Source: an uncultured Bacteroidota bacterium
GTDB taxonomy: Bacteria > Bacteroidota > Bacteroidia > Chitinophagales > Chitinophagaceae
Assembly: GCA_903879995.1 (NCBI GenBank)
Contig: CAIRNW010000271.1
Location: forward strand, 1-9,367
Direction of reading: 5' to 3'
DNA: 9,367 nucleotides
Shown: piece by piece, positions 1 to 7,331 of the stretch
Layout: each line of letters opens with the position of its first letter
Position numbering within the stretch: position 1 is the first letter of the stretch
The notes under the pieces: generated by a model
Database searches by the model: none
Told to the model about the DNA's origin: nothing
What the model saw: only the letters and a program-made list of their open reading frames with translations
Program-made: the position numbers and the translations under genes

Positions 1-850
1 CATTCTTGATCCTGAACTTATGCAGTAGAAGCGCTTGCCTTAAACCTTCCAGACAAGGGCTTCGATCCATCTTAATCCAAGTATAGCGAGTGCCGATACC
101 CCAAAGACCATGCTGCGAATCACCTTGGGCATGTGGGTTATCAGAAAAGGTCAGAATTGCTTTACTTCTTTGCTGTGCCTGTAGCACGGACTGCCTCCAA
201 TCTTTCATTCGCTCAACCGTTACTTTCCATTTTTTCTCCTGGATTTTTTGCTCTGACAAGCCATAGTAACGATTCAAAAATTCGAGGTTTGAAATTCTGG
301 CTGAGTCATACTCTTTTATGGGTTTAATCATAAGCTCGTGTACGACTTGAACCGCCATTAAGTCTGGAGTATTCAGTAACTTTTCCCTCGGAGCATTCGC
401 TATCTCTGAAATCCCATTAAACTCATCAATATGTGCAGGGATACAAATGGCCTTTCGCTCAAGCGCAAGTTTAAAGACTTCATTCGCGCTTTTGGGAGAA
501 TGGGCGTCCTGTTCTCCAAATTTGTTACGATCAATATCCGTCTTCAAAATGAAGTCCTCCACTTCTTGACGCCCCTTGTCCGTACCGAACAAAACCAGCA
601 AATGCACCTTTGCTTCGCTACAAGTCAACTCTACACCCGGAAAAACCACAAGTCCAGTGCCTTCGGCAGCTTTCTTAATCTTATCAATCCACTCCCCCGT
701 GTTGTGGTCGGTAACGGCCACGCAGTCCAATCCCTTGCCCAGCGCTGCTTGTACCCATTGTTCCGGGGTGACGGCCTGGTCTCTGAAGCATTTGCTTGCA
801 GGTGTGTGCAAGTGAAGGTCGCATTTATACCATTTTGTTCCGACGGTCAT
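1..850 (-). CDS. PHP-domain protein, N-terminal part (TrlF-like PHP/ATPase), runs off left edge
   Basis: An open frame of 283 residues starts at ATG 850 and is still open at position 1, so the 3' part is missing. It reads as a PHP (polymerase and histidinol phosphatase) metal-dependent phosphoesterase domain. The ligand set looks complete: HxH in DLHLHTP (H13, H15), TDHN (D48, H49), PGVEL (E74), H83, PAHID (H140) and SDNPHA (D237, H240). PHP domains hydrolyse phosphoesters, including nucleic acid, at a three-metal centre. The motif order and spacing resemble the large TrlF-like family, in which PHP is followed by an AAA/SMC-like ATPase; that ATPase would lie outside the window, so this assignment is inferred. 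The start sits just before the first motif, as is usual for PHP proteins, after an A-rich leader with no Shine-Dalgarno. It begins 53 nt after the methyltransferase stop and is probably the last visible gene of that operon. It is the best candidate for the nuclease or effector. The PHP call is firm and the family name moderate. Confidence 0.87.
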   Translation of the reverse strand, partial: MTVGTKWYKCDLHLHTPASKCFRDQAVTPEQWVQAALGKGLDCVAVTDHNTGEWIDKIKKAAEGTGLVVFPGVELTCSEAKVHLLVLFGTDKGRQEVEDFILKTDIDRNKFGEQDAHSPKSANEVFKLALERKAICIPAHIDEFNGISEIANAPREKLLNTPDLMAVQVVHELMIKPIKEYDSARISNLEFLNRYYGLSEQKIQEKKWKVTVERMKDWRQSVLQAQQRSKAILTFSDNPHAQGDSQHGLWGIGTRYTWIKMDRSPCLEGLRQALLLHKFRIKN

Positions 851-903
851 GATTTTGTTTTTTGATAGTAAGAGATTTCGAGCTGTTTTACTTTAAGGCT
901 GTT

Positions 904-3870
904 TTAGGGCTCCCCGAACATCCGTCGTCGGAACTCCCCCTCTATGAGCACTACCTTCGGCCCATGGTCGGCGTCCAGCACGTTTTGCAGCGTGTGGTCG
1001 CCGTTGACGTAGATGCGGTCGAACTCCTGGTCGCGGGGGCTGAACTTCTGCCGGTCGAAAAAGGCATTCAGGTCTTCTGCCGATTTCTCATGACAGTTGC
1101 GCCAGACGATGAGCACGCTTAACTCCCTGCCTGCGGTATCGGGAAGCAGCTTGCCGATGACCACCTGAAAGCCGTCGGCGATATAGGTACTCTCTACCAC
1201 AACGCCGAGCAGGTAGTTGAAGGTCTCCACCACGTCCACCACTACGTCCCGCTCTTCATTTTGGCGGAGTAGGCGCAAGCGCTTGTCGAAGGGATTGATA
1301 AAGGCATCCGCACCGGCGAGGGAGGTGCGGCTCTCGGTAGCGAAAGCATATTGCAGTAGATAACTCTCCCGGAAGCCAGGCGAGGCATCGAGCGCCAACT
1401 GCTGCGCCGGGCTGCGCTCCAGTGTGAGGTTGTGCAGCGTATCCTCGTAGCTTTCGAGGCGGAGGTATTTCAGGCAGTGACTCACGCCCGTGTCCCGGCT
1501 TTGCGGAGCGCCGTTTTTCCAGTCCTTGCTGTACACCACCTTCTTGATGCGGGGCAGCAGCACGGTGTCGAAATACTCGCCCTGCTCTACGAGGATGTAT
1601 TTGCGTCTGCCGTCGTCTTCCCGGTTTAGGTTGAGAACGGCATGGGCGGTGGTGCCGGAGCCAGCGAAGTAGTCGAGGATGGTGTCGATATTTGAGCAAT
1701 TCCAATTGATTACTCTATGAAGCAATTCAATGGATTTTTCATGAGGAAACTCAGTAAATCTACCTGCTACTGGAATATCTAACCAGTTATCGCTGATTAA
1801 TTTAGTCGATTGTGGAGGGACATAATACTGTACAACGTTTTCATCATTTAATCTAACAAAATCTAAATCAGCGCCACTTTGAAGATTCTCAATATACCAA
1901 TCGTCTAAACTCTTCAATGCACTCTCATGTTGAAGGAAGTATAGATAATTCTCTATAGCTCTGGTTGCTCTATTATTTTCCCATCGCCATTGGCCCGTAT
2001 TTGGCTCATATCCAAACAATGGATATCTCATTGTTTTTCTATCAGTTCCTCTCCAAAAAGTATCCCATTTACCTTGTTTTTCTTCTTCTAAATTTTGATG
2101 TAAATGAGGAATTCGAGTATTTGTTTTTGTAAGAACATGAATGATGTCATGCCCAAGTGAAAGTCTATCAATATCGTTGAATTGGGCTTGCACATTCTTT
2201 ATTCCACGTCGGACAACTACTGAATTTTTTCTAAATAGATACGATTCATCAATTAATACTCTAAGGTTCGCATTCTCATCATCACCAATTTGAATTGAAA
2301 GCATCCCTTTTTCCGAGAGCAAATATTTGATCGTCAATAACCTATCATGCATCATTGACATCCAACTTGAATGCTGAAAATCGTCTTTATAGGGAAAATC
2401 TTCTTCCCCCGTATTATACGGCGGGTCAATATAAACACACTTCACCTGCTCCCTGTACCGCTCCTGCAGGAAAGCGAGCGCCTGGAAATTGTCGCTGTGC
2501 AGCAGCAGCCCATCAGTCTGTTCGTCGAGATTAGGCAGGTGGGCGAGCAATCGCATTTTGAAGCCGGCGTCGAAGTGCGCCGTGTCGAGCACGAGGTGCG
2601 GATTTTCTTCGAGAAACTGTACGGTTAGCGGCCGGGAGTAGGTTGTTTTCTGGAAAAAACCGTCGTCGACGTCCTGCCCGATTTCGTCTATTTTGAAAAG
2701 GGCTACCCATTCGTCCACCTGGCGCTCGTTGGCTGCTATTTCGGGATATAGTTCGGCAGGCACCCGATCGAGCGTTAGGCAGTACTGTGTCTCGGTGACG
2801 AATTTTTTCTTTAGCCAGAGGCTGCGCTGGAAGTCTTCGAGTGAGGCGAGGAAGGCGATGATTTTGCGGGCTATTTTTTTCAGCGCCACGATTTTGGCGA
2901 ACTGGCTCGCCATGTGTTGCTGTGCATCCGCCTGCGTATCTATTTCGTCTATGTCGAGCAGTTCGTTTTTGATAAAAAAATCGAGTTCCCGATTCAGGAA
3001 GCCGCCTAGGTCTTTGTGAATGAAATAGTCGAAGGCATGGCGGGCGGTGTAGTGGTTGAGGTGCTTTTCGAGCAGGGTTTTGTGGTTGCTCTTGCCGGGC
3101 GGCGGCGCCAGCGCATGCACGAAGGCGGTGGGCAGGAGCGGCACGAGACGGTCGTGGGCTTCCTTGTTGAGGGCTTCCCGTTTCAGGCTTTTGTCCACGG
3201 GCAGGTAGTTGAAGTAGATACGGAGGGTGTTGCCGTCCACCTCCAAGGGCGCTTCTTCCACGAGCCGGAAGCGGCGCTCGGTATTGCCGATGCTTTTGTT
3301 GTTGAGCTGTTCGGTGCTGGCATCCCGCAGGGTGAACTCCACTGCCTTACCATCCGGTAATGTGAAGCGGTATTTTTTGAAATATTCGGAAGACTTGACG
3401 TAGTACTGGTCTGCGTTCGCCCAATGGAGTTTCACCTCTTCGCCCTCATAGGGAATGGCGTATACGTCCTTTTTATACCGGCGCAGCGACACAAAATCGC
3501 CTCCCTCGTAGTAGCGGCTGAAGAAGTTGTAGAGTTGCGAGAAGACTTCGTTTTCGAGCGCTTCGGCATTGCCGGCCTGGGCAAGTTCTGCCCGGAGGTC
3601 TTTGACTTTTTGGGTCGTCTCCGGATCTACGCCTAGTTCCTGAGCCTGCTTGATAGCGGCATCGAGCTTGCGCTGGCTTGCCTGACGGTCTACGTTGCCG
3701 GAGGTAGCGAGTTCGGCCCGCACCTGCGAGAGCAGGTCCCGATCCAGGAACTGTTTGATTTCGTCTCGCCGGAAGTTCATAATTCGGTAGATACCGAAGT
3801 CGAGGTCTTCCTGGTCGAGCATGAAGAGTTCATGGAGTTTGCGGAGGAGCTTTTCGTAGTTCGGATTCAT
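904..3870 (-). CDS. Mod-like site-specific DNA methyltransferase (beta class, DPPY)
   Basis: This 988-residue protein probably transfers a methyl group from S-adenosylmethionine to adenine N6 (less likely cytosine N4). A SDN motif near residues 459-461 precedes the catalytic DPPYNTG at 482-488. The SAM-binding FAGSGTT follows at 735-741, then a YILVEQGEYF stretch. Catalytic motif before SAM motif is the beta-class order seen in type III Mod subunits. Residues 1-450 are a long charged, helix-rich N-terminal region and roughly 800-988 a C-terminal domain, making it longer than classical Mod proteins but normal for the large methyltransferases paired with helicases. The interval between the motifs is the expected target-recognition domain. 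Its DNA (about 1690-2440) is AT-rich while both sides are GC-rich, which suggests domain exchange. ATG 3870 lies 5 nt after the stop of a 46-aa ORF; the PHP gene follows after 53 nt. No endonuclease motif is visible. The methylated sequence cannot be read from the gene. Confidence 0.95.
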   Translation of the reverse strand: MNPNYEKLLRKLHELFMLDQEDLDFGIYRIMNFRRDEIKQFLDRDLLSQVRAELATSGNVDRQASQRKLDAAIKQAQELGVDPETTQKVKDLRAELAQAGNAEALENEVFSQLYNFFSRYYEGGDFVSLRRYKKDVYAIPYEGEEVKLHWANADQYYVKSSEYFKKYRFTLPDGKAVEFTLRDASTEQLNNKSIGNTERRFRLVEEAPLEVDGNTLRIYFNYLPVDKSLKREALNKEAHDRLVPLLPTAFVHALAPPPGKSNHKTLLEKHLNHYTARHAFDYFIHKDLGGFLNRELDFFIKNELLDIDEIDTQADAQQHMASQFAKIVALKKIARKIIAFLASLEDFQRSLWLKKKFVTETQYCLTLDRVPAELYPEIAANERQVDEWVALFKIDEIGQDVDDGFFQKTTYSRPLTVQFLEENPHLVLDTAHFDAGFKMRLLAHLPNLDEQTDGLLLHSDNFQALAFLQERYREQVKCVYIDPPYNTGEEDFPYKDDFQHSSWMSMMHDRLLTIKYLLSEKGMLSIQIGDDENANLRVLIDESYLFRKNSVVVRRGIKNVQAQFNDIDRLSLGHDIIHVLTKTNTRIPHLHQNLEEEKQGKWDTFWRGTDRKTMRYPLFGYEPNTGQWRWENNRATRAIENYLYFLQHESALKSLDDWYIENLQSGADLDFVRLNDENVVQYYVPPQSTKLISDNWLDIPVAGRFTEFPHEKSIELLHRVINWNCSNIDTILDYFAGSGTTAHAVLNLNREDDGRRKYILVEQGEYFDTVLLPRIKKVVYSKDWKNGAPQSRDTGVSHCLKYLRLESYEDTLHNLTLERSPAQQLALDASPGFRESYLLQYAFATESRTSLAGADAFINPFDKRLRLLRQNEERDVVVDVVETFNYLLGVVVESTYIADGFQVVIGKLLPDTAGRELSVLIVWRNCHEKSAEDLNAFFDRQKFSPRDQEFDRIYVNGDHTLQNVLDADHGPKVVLIEGEFRRRMFGEP
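1690..2440 (-). other. AT-rich target-recognition segment within the methyltransferase gene
   Basis: Composition changes abruptly at both ends of this stretch without breaking the reading frame. Hand counts give 22/60 G+C at 1741-1800 and 17/60 at 2221-2280, against 41/60 at both 1381-1440 and 3121-3180. The edges fall next to the codons for DPPYNTG (right edge) and a few codons before those for FAGSGTT (left edge). The segment therefore covers residues of about 478-727, which in beta-class Mod enzymes form the target-recognition domain. The simplest inference is replacement of the specificity domain by recombination in the conserved motif-coding sequence. Edge positions are accurate to about 20 bp. 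Confidence 0.75.
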
Positions 3871-3875
3871 GTAAA

Positions 3876-4016
3876 TCAGTTATAGTCTTTGATTTTCCAA
3901 TAGTTATGGTTGAAAAAGCTGTCAACCTCAAGGTTGTTTTTGAGATTGAGTTTTATTCTAATCTCAGAAACCAGGTCGCAGTATGATTGATAATCCTGAC
4001 CATAAAGTTTAGTCAT
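3876..4016 (-). CDS. 46-aa small protein between helicase and methyltransferase genes
   Basis: A complete ATG-to-TGA frame of 46 codons fits the 161-nt gap between the two large genes, starting 15 nt after the helicase stop and ending 5 nt before the methyltransferase ATG. Its product begins MTKLYGQDYQSYCDLV and ends NHNYWKIKDYN. It is rich in Tyr, Asn, Lys and Leu, with no signal peptide or membrane segment. I recognise no family. The tight packing is what one expects of a translated operon gene and may couple translation of the methyltransferase. It lies in the same frame as the helicase: reading on past the helicase TAA gives five sense codons and then this ATG. It could therefore instead be a former helicase tail cut off by a stop codon, or the remnant of a lost accessory gene. 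Confidence 0.5.
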   Translation of the reverse strand: MTKLYGQDYQSYCDLVSEIRIKLNLKNNLEVDSFFNHNYWKIKDYN

Positions 4017-4031
4017 AATTTCGTACAGGTT

Positions 4032-6956
4032 TTATTTTAATTGCCATTCAACCAGAAAAAGTGTCTTGGACTCTGTTCTGATTTGGTTCTGGGTTTTCAA
4101 TTTTTCAATCATTTCGTCCCGCTGCTTGTTGATGTCATCTTCCACTTCGAAAATCTGGCGGCGCAGATTGGTCTGTCGCTTGGATGCTTCCAGCATTTCC
4201 TTTTGGAGTTGGAGGGTTTCCTGTGGGGAGGTTGAGTTGCGGAGCGCCCGTTTCAGTTCGCTGATACGTTTCTTGGTTTCTTTGATTTCAAATTCAGCAG
4301 CGTATATCTTGTCTTCTGCCCATTGTTCCAGTTTTTGTGCTTCGTCGTTGAGCAGGCGAGCATTGCGCTCCATATTGATGCGGATAGCTTCTCCGCTCGC
4401 GTTTTCGATGATTTGTTGCAGGGCAATCCGTACCTCCGTATTGGGCAAATTAATGGAATGCGATGAAATGCCAGGGAGCGAAAACAGTCGCCGGCATTGA
4501 TCTTCATCGAGTACTATGCCCTCGGTAGTCATGCCTGAAAATAGAAGGCATTGCTCCGTTTCGAATGATTCGATTTGGAGGAATGCCACCTGGAGCCAAC
4601 CCGAAGCGCCCAGAAATGGGCCAAGTATGGCATGATTAGACAAGACCGTACTCCCATCAAAGGTGATTATGGCAAAGGAAACCGGGGCTTCCCGATAGTA
4701 GTCGAACAGGGCTTGCGCCAACGGATGTCTGAAGCGGTATAATTGAGCATCCGGCGGAAATTGGTCGGCGGACAAATGATGTGGAAGAAAGCGGTACTTG
4801 CCAAGATGTACATGGGGTGCAAAGGGAGGTTTGGACTTTAGCACGAACGTATGTTCTTCAATGAACTCGGCGTAGGGCGAAAGGGTGAACTTACTAAAAT
4901 CCCAGAATTTTTTTTCAAAATCGGACAGTCTCTTCATGCTTTCCGATTTGATTTTGCGCAGCACCTCCTCGTCGAAGTTAGCGAGCAATTGCTGGTTCGT
5001 CTTTTCCAATTGTTCGTCAATGACCTCTTTCAGTTCTGCCTGAAGTTGGTCAAAAGCAGCCTGGATTTCGGCCTCTGTACGGCAGTTCTGGTAGATGCTG
5101 ACGATTCGTTTTTCGAAGTCAACGCCGCTTTCGATGATGCCGAGCACCTCATCACTGGCACCAAATACGCCGTTGAAGATTTTCAGTTTTTCATCGAGTA
5201 GGTTGTACACCCGCACATCGGCTGCGTTTCGCTCGTTGAGAAAGTTGATGACCACCACGTTGAAGCGCTGACCATATCGGTGGCATCGGCCAATCCGTTG
5301 TTCGATACGCTGTGGGTTCCAGGGCATATCGTAGTTGACTACCATCGAACAAAATTGTAGGTTGATACCCTCGGCAGCCGCTTCGGTAGCAATGAGGATT
5401 TGAGCATCCTCCTTAAAATACTCTGTCAAAGCAGCACGGATATCGGCGGAACGGCTTCCGGAGATTCGATCGCTTCCTTTATGTTTTTCAAGCCAGTACT
5501 GGTAAATACGGGTTGATTCCGAGTCATTATTTGAGCCGTTAAAGAGGACAATTTTATCTTTGAAGCCACTTTCTTCCAAAATTTCTTTGATGTATTGTTG
5601 CGTCCTCATGCTCTCCGTGAAAATCACGGCTTTTTCGGGTCCACCGAGCTCCCGCATTTTCTCGAAGCCTTTGTTTAAGGCTATAACCAGGTTTTCGCCT
5701 TTGGAATTTCTCTCAATACTTTTCGCGAGTGCGTAAAATTCTTTCAATTCTGCCAATTCCAGGCGGATTTCCTCCAGTTCTTGGGGGGTATATTGTTTTT
5801 CATCCATTTCATCCTGACCTTCTTCCAAGTCTTCACCCCATTCTTCGCCTATCTCTTGGAAAGCCTCATAATCCTGTTCCCAAATTCCATTAGTAAGCTC
5901 ATGTGGAGATTCCTCATGGCGCTCCAAAATGGTTTCTAGTTTTTTAGTAAGCCCTTTGAGCGTTTCTGCAATGGCAAAAGTTGAGGAGGCAAGTAGCTTT
6001 CGAAGAATCAGTGTCATCAATGATCGCTGACTTGCAGGTAAGCCGTATAGTGTCGGCTTTCGGAGATATTCCGACACCTTCATGTACAACTCATGCTCGT
6101 CGTCGGCTGACTCAAAACCATGTGTTATACAGACGCGCTCAGTGTAACGAACGTATTCTTTCACTTGTGAGCGTAGGGTACGTTTGCATATTGGAGCAAT
6201 TCTTTGTTTGAGTTCTATGAATTGTTCGTCGGAGGTTATTCGGCTGTATTGTTGTTTAAAACTTTTCAAATCGCCGAACATATAGTCATCGACTAGACTG
6301 ATTAGCCCGTAGAGTTCGAGAAGGCTATTTTGGAGTGGGGTAGCTGTAAGGAGGATTTTGGGGCGATTATACAGGGCTTCCTTAATGGCATTGCCAATTT
6401 TGTTATCTTTCCGGTAAACATTACGGAGGCGGTGGGCTTCGTCAATGACGACCAAATCCCAACCTATACGACTGACTAAACCAGCTTTTGACCGGATAAA
6501 TTGGAAGGAGCAAATCAGAATTTTATCCTCTTGGTGAAACGGGTTGTCTCGAACGTTGATAGCTTCATCAAAAGACTTTTTCTCTAAAATGATAGAGGGT
6601 AGGAAAAACTTGTCTGCTAATTCTTGGCTCCACTGCTTTCTCAGGTTTGCAGGGGCGATAATCAGTATTTTACGCTTACGCTCTGCCCATCGCTGAGAAA
6701 TGATAATACCAGCTTCTATCGTTTTACCCAAGCCAACTTCGTCTGCCAATATTACACCTTGTGAAAGTGGTGAACGCAGGGCAAATAAGGCAGCATCTAC
6801 CTGGTGTGGATTCAAATCTACCTGGGCATCAGAAAGGGATGCCGTTATTTTGTCGAGATTGTCGGCATCGCTGAATCCGGCGCTTGTTACCTTCGACGCA
6901 AATCGCTGCGTCAACTCAAATGCTTGATATTTAGCGTGGTATAGTGTCCAATTCAT
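4032..6956 (-). CDS. RapA/SNF2-like superfamily 2 helicase/ATPase
   Basis: This 974-residue ATP-driven DNA translocase has two RecA lobes. A Q-like LNPHQ lies at residues 48-52, Walker A DEVGLGKT at 72-79, motif Ia IIAPANLRKQW near 99-109, DEAH at 172-175 and TATPLQN at 204-210. In the second lobe, FTESM is at 446-450, motif V (LIATEAAAEGINLQ) at 521-534 and motif VI QRIGRCHRYGQ at 553-563. The DEVGLGKTIEAG signature is typical of RapA-like SNF2 proteins. A very acidic stretch (about 345-405) sits between the lobes, and the last ~110 residues are heptad-like and probably a coiled coil. I see no nuclease motif, so it probably acts with partners. ATG 6956 fits the start of the conserved region and follows a candidate promoter by about 90 nt. 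It is the first gene of the operon. DISARM DrmD helicases are related in fold, but no drmA, drmB or drmC gene is in this window. Confidence 0.94.
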   Translation of the reverse strand: MNWTLYHAKYQAFELTQRFASKVTSAGFSDADNLDKITASLSDAQVDLNPHQVDAALFALRSPLSQGVILADEVGLGKTIEAGIIISQRWAERKRKILIIAPANLRKQWSQELADKFFLPSIILEKKSFDEAINVRDNPFHQEDKILICSFQFIRSKAGLVSRIGWDLVVIDEAHRLRNVYRKDNKIGNAIKEALYNRPKILLTATPLQNSLLELYGLISLVDDYMFGDLKSFKQQYSRITSDEQFIELKQRIAPICKRTLRSQVKEYVRYTERVCITHGFESADDEHELYMKVSEYLRKPTLYGLPASQRSLMTLILRKLLASSTFAIAETLKGLTKKLETILERHEESPHELTNGIWEQDYEAFQEIGEEWGEDLEEGQDEMDEKQYTPQELEEIRLELAELKEFYALAKSIERNSKGENLVIALNKGFEKMRELGGPEKAVIFTESMRTQQYIKEILEESGFKDKIVLFNGSNNDSESTRIYQYWLEKHKGSDRISGSRSADIRAALTEYFKEDAQILIATEAAAEGINLQFCSMVVNYDMPWNPQRIEQRIGRCHRYGQRFNVVVINFLNERNAADVRVYNLLDEKLKIFNGVFGASDEVLGIIESGVDFEKRIVSIYQNCRTEAEIQAAFDQLQAELKEVIDEQLEKTNQQLLANFDEEVLRKIKSESMKRLSDFEKKFWDFSKFTLSPYAEFIEEHTFVLKSKPPFAPHVHLGKYRFLPHHLSADQFPPDAQLYRFRHPLAQALFDYYREAPVSFAIITFDGSTVLSNHAILGPFLGASGWLQVAFLQIESFETEQCLLFSGMTTEGIVLDEDQCRRLFSLPGISSHSINLPNTEVRIALQQIIENASGEAIRINMERNARLLNDEAQKLEQWAEDKIYAAEFEIKETKKRISELKRALRNSTSPQETLQLQKEMLEASKRQTNLRRQIFEVEDDINKQRDEMIEKLKTQNQIRTESKTLFLVEWQLK

Positions 6957-7030
6957 TTCGGCGTTGTTGCGTAAACAGGCAAAAAAAACAAAATTTAGCC
7001 CGAGTAGTCATTTTGGGTGGTAACCAACAC

Positions 7031-7070
7031 AAAATGTATCAGGCTATTTCCAAAGATAGCCGAAAATGTA
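7031..7070. promoter_or_regulatory. Dyad over the -7 element with flanking 8-bp direct repeats, possible operator
   Basis: GGCTAT (7042-7047) and ATAGCC (7056-7061) are perfect inverted arms 8 bp apart, centred on the -7 element of the operon promoter. Two copies of AAAATGTA (7031-7038 and 7063-7070) flank this dyad with a start-to-start distance of 32 bp, about three helical turns. This could be a site for a regulator that limits transcription of the operon. No regulator gene is visible in the window. Confidence 0.35.
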
Positions 7071-7081
7071 CAGAAGTCCAA
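7051..7081 (-). promoter_or_regulatory. Candidate Bacteroidota promoter of the helicase operon
   Basis: On the minus strand, TATCTTTG (7051-7058) matches the Bacteroidota -7 consensus TAnnTTTG exactly. TTGG (7078-7081) lies 19 nt upstream, where the -33 TTTG element is expected. A start near 7044 would give a leader of about 90 nt before ATG 6956. Match and spacing are good, but the call rests on pattern alone. Confidence 0.5.
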
Positions 7082-7223
7082 GAGCTGTTCCGGGATAAAA
7101 AATGAGGCACCCAATAGACTTTCTGCGAGGGTGTAGCGAGGGCTGAAAAAAGAGCCATTTTTACCCGCTCAAAGCCCTTTTGAGGCAGTATAGCCACACT
7201 ATATGATCGAAAAAGACACTTTA

Positions 7224-7278
7224 TGTGTGACTAATCACCAAAAGTGGTTCTTCGTCACCTTTGGTGATTGATGACACG
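7224..7278. repeat. Long imperfect inverted repeat / hairpin upstream of the operon
   Basis: Perfect 10-bp arms AATCACCAAA (7233-7242) and TTTGGTGATT (7260-7269) extend inward through GTG/CAC pairs. They extend outward, with a few mismatches and wobble pairs, to GTGT (7225-7228) and ACAC (7274-7277). The whole palindrome spans about 55 bp around a short TTCTTCG-containing loop. No T-run follows on either strand, so a standard intrinsic terminator is unlikely. It could be a protein-binding palindrome, a structured RNA element or a dispersed palindromic repeat. Confidence 0.55.
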
Positions 7279-7331
7279 CGCGCAAAATGAAGAGAGTTTT
7301 GTACGGAAAAACTAGACCATCTAAGGGACAA

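Larger units (their letters stand above)
6957..7331. other. Non-coding interval between helicase gene and beta-flower gene
   Basis: This 375-bp gap holds no convincing reading frame. It carries the candidate operon promoter, the dyad and direct repeats near 7031-7070, and the long hairpin at 7224-7278. A minor stem (CTCAAA / TTTGAG) also lies near 7170-7185. I see no tRNA-like or riboswitch-like structure. Confidence 0.6.

Noticed and set aside
431..1122. Plus-strand frames at 431-865 and 862-1122
   Set aside because: They lie antisense to the PHP and methyltransferase genes, have no family features, and the opposite strand carries clear conserved motifs.
1256..1705. Minus-strand 149-codon frame inside the methyltransferase gene
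   Set aside because: It is an out-of-frame reading of the GC-rich 3' part of the methyltransferase, Arg/Pro-rich with no recognisable domain.
2371..3636. Several plus-strand frames antisense to the methyltransferase
   Set aside because: They are by-products of the GC-rich coding strand; the minus-strand frame is continuous with family motifs.
4041..5201. Plus- and minus-strand frames overlapping the helicase 3' half
   Set aside because: They are shadows of the helicase gene, with implausible composition rich in Ser, Phe, Arg or Cys.
904..6956. DISARM class 1 (drmD + drmMI)
   Set aside because: A SNF2-type helicase and an adenine methyltransferase are present, but no drmA, drmB or drmC is in the window, and the PHP partner does not belong to DISARM as described.
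7130..7185. Short stems (GGCT/AGCC around an A-run; CTCAAA/TTTGAG) as terminators
   Set aside because: The arms are only 4-6 bp and poorly placed relative to gene ends, so they cannot be distinguished from chance.
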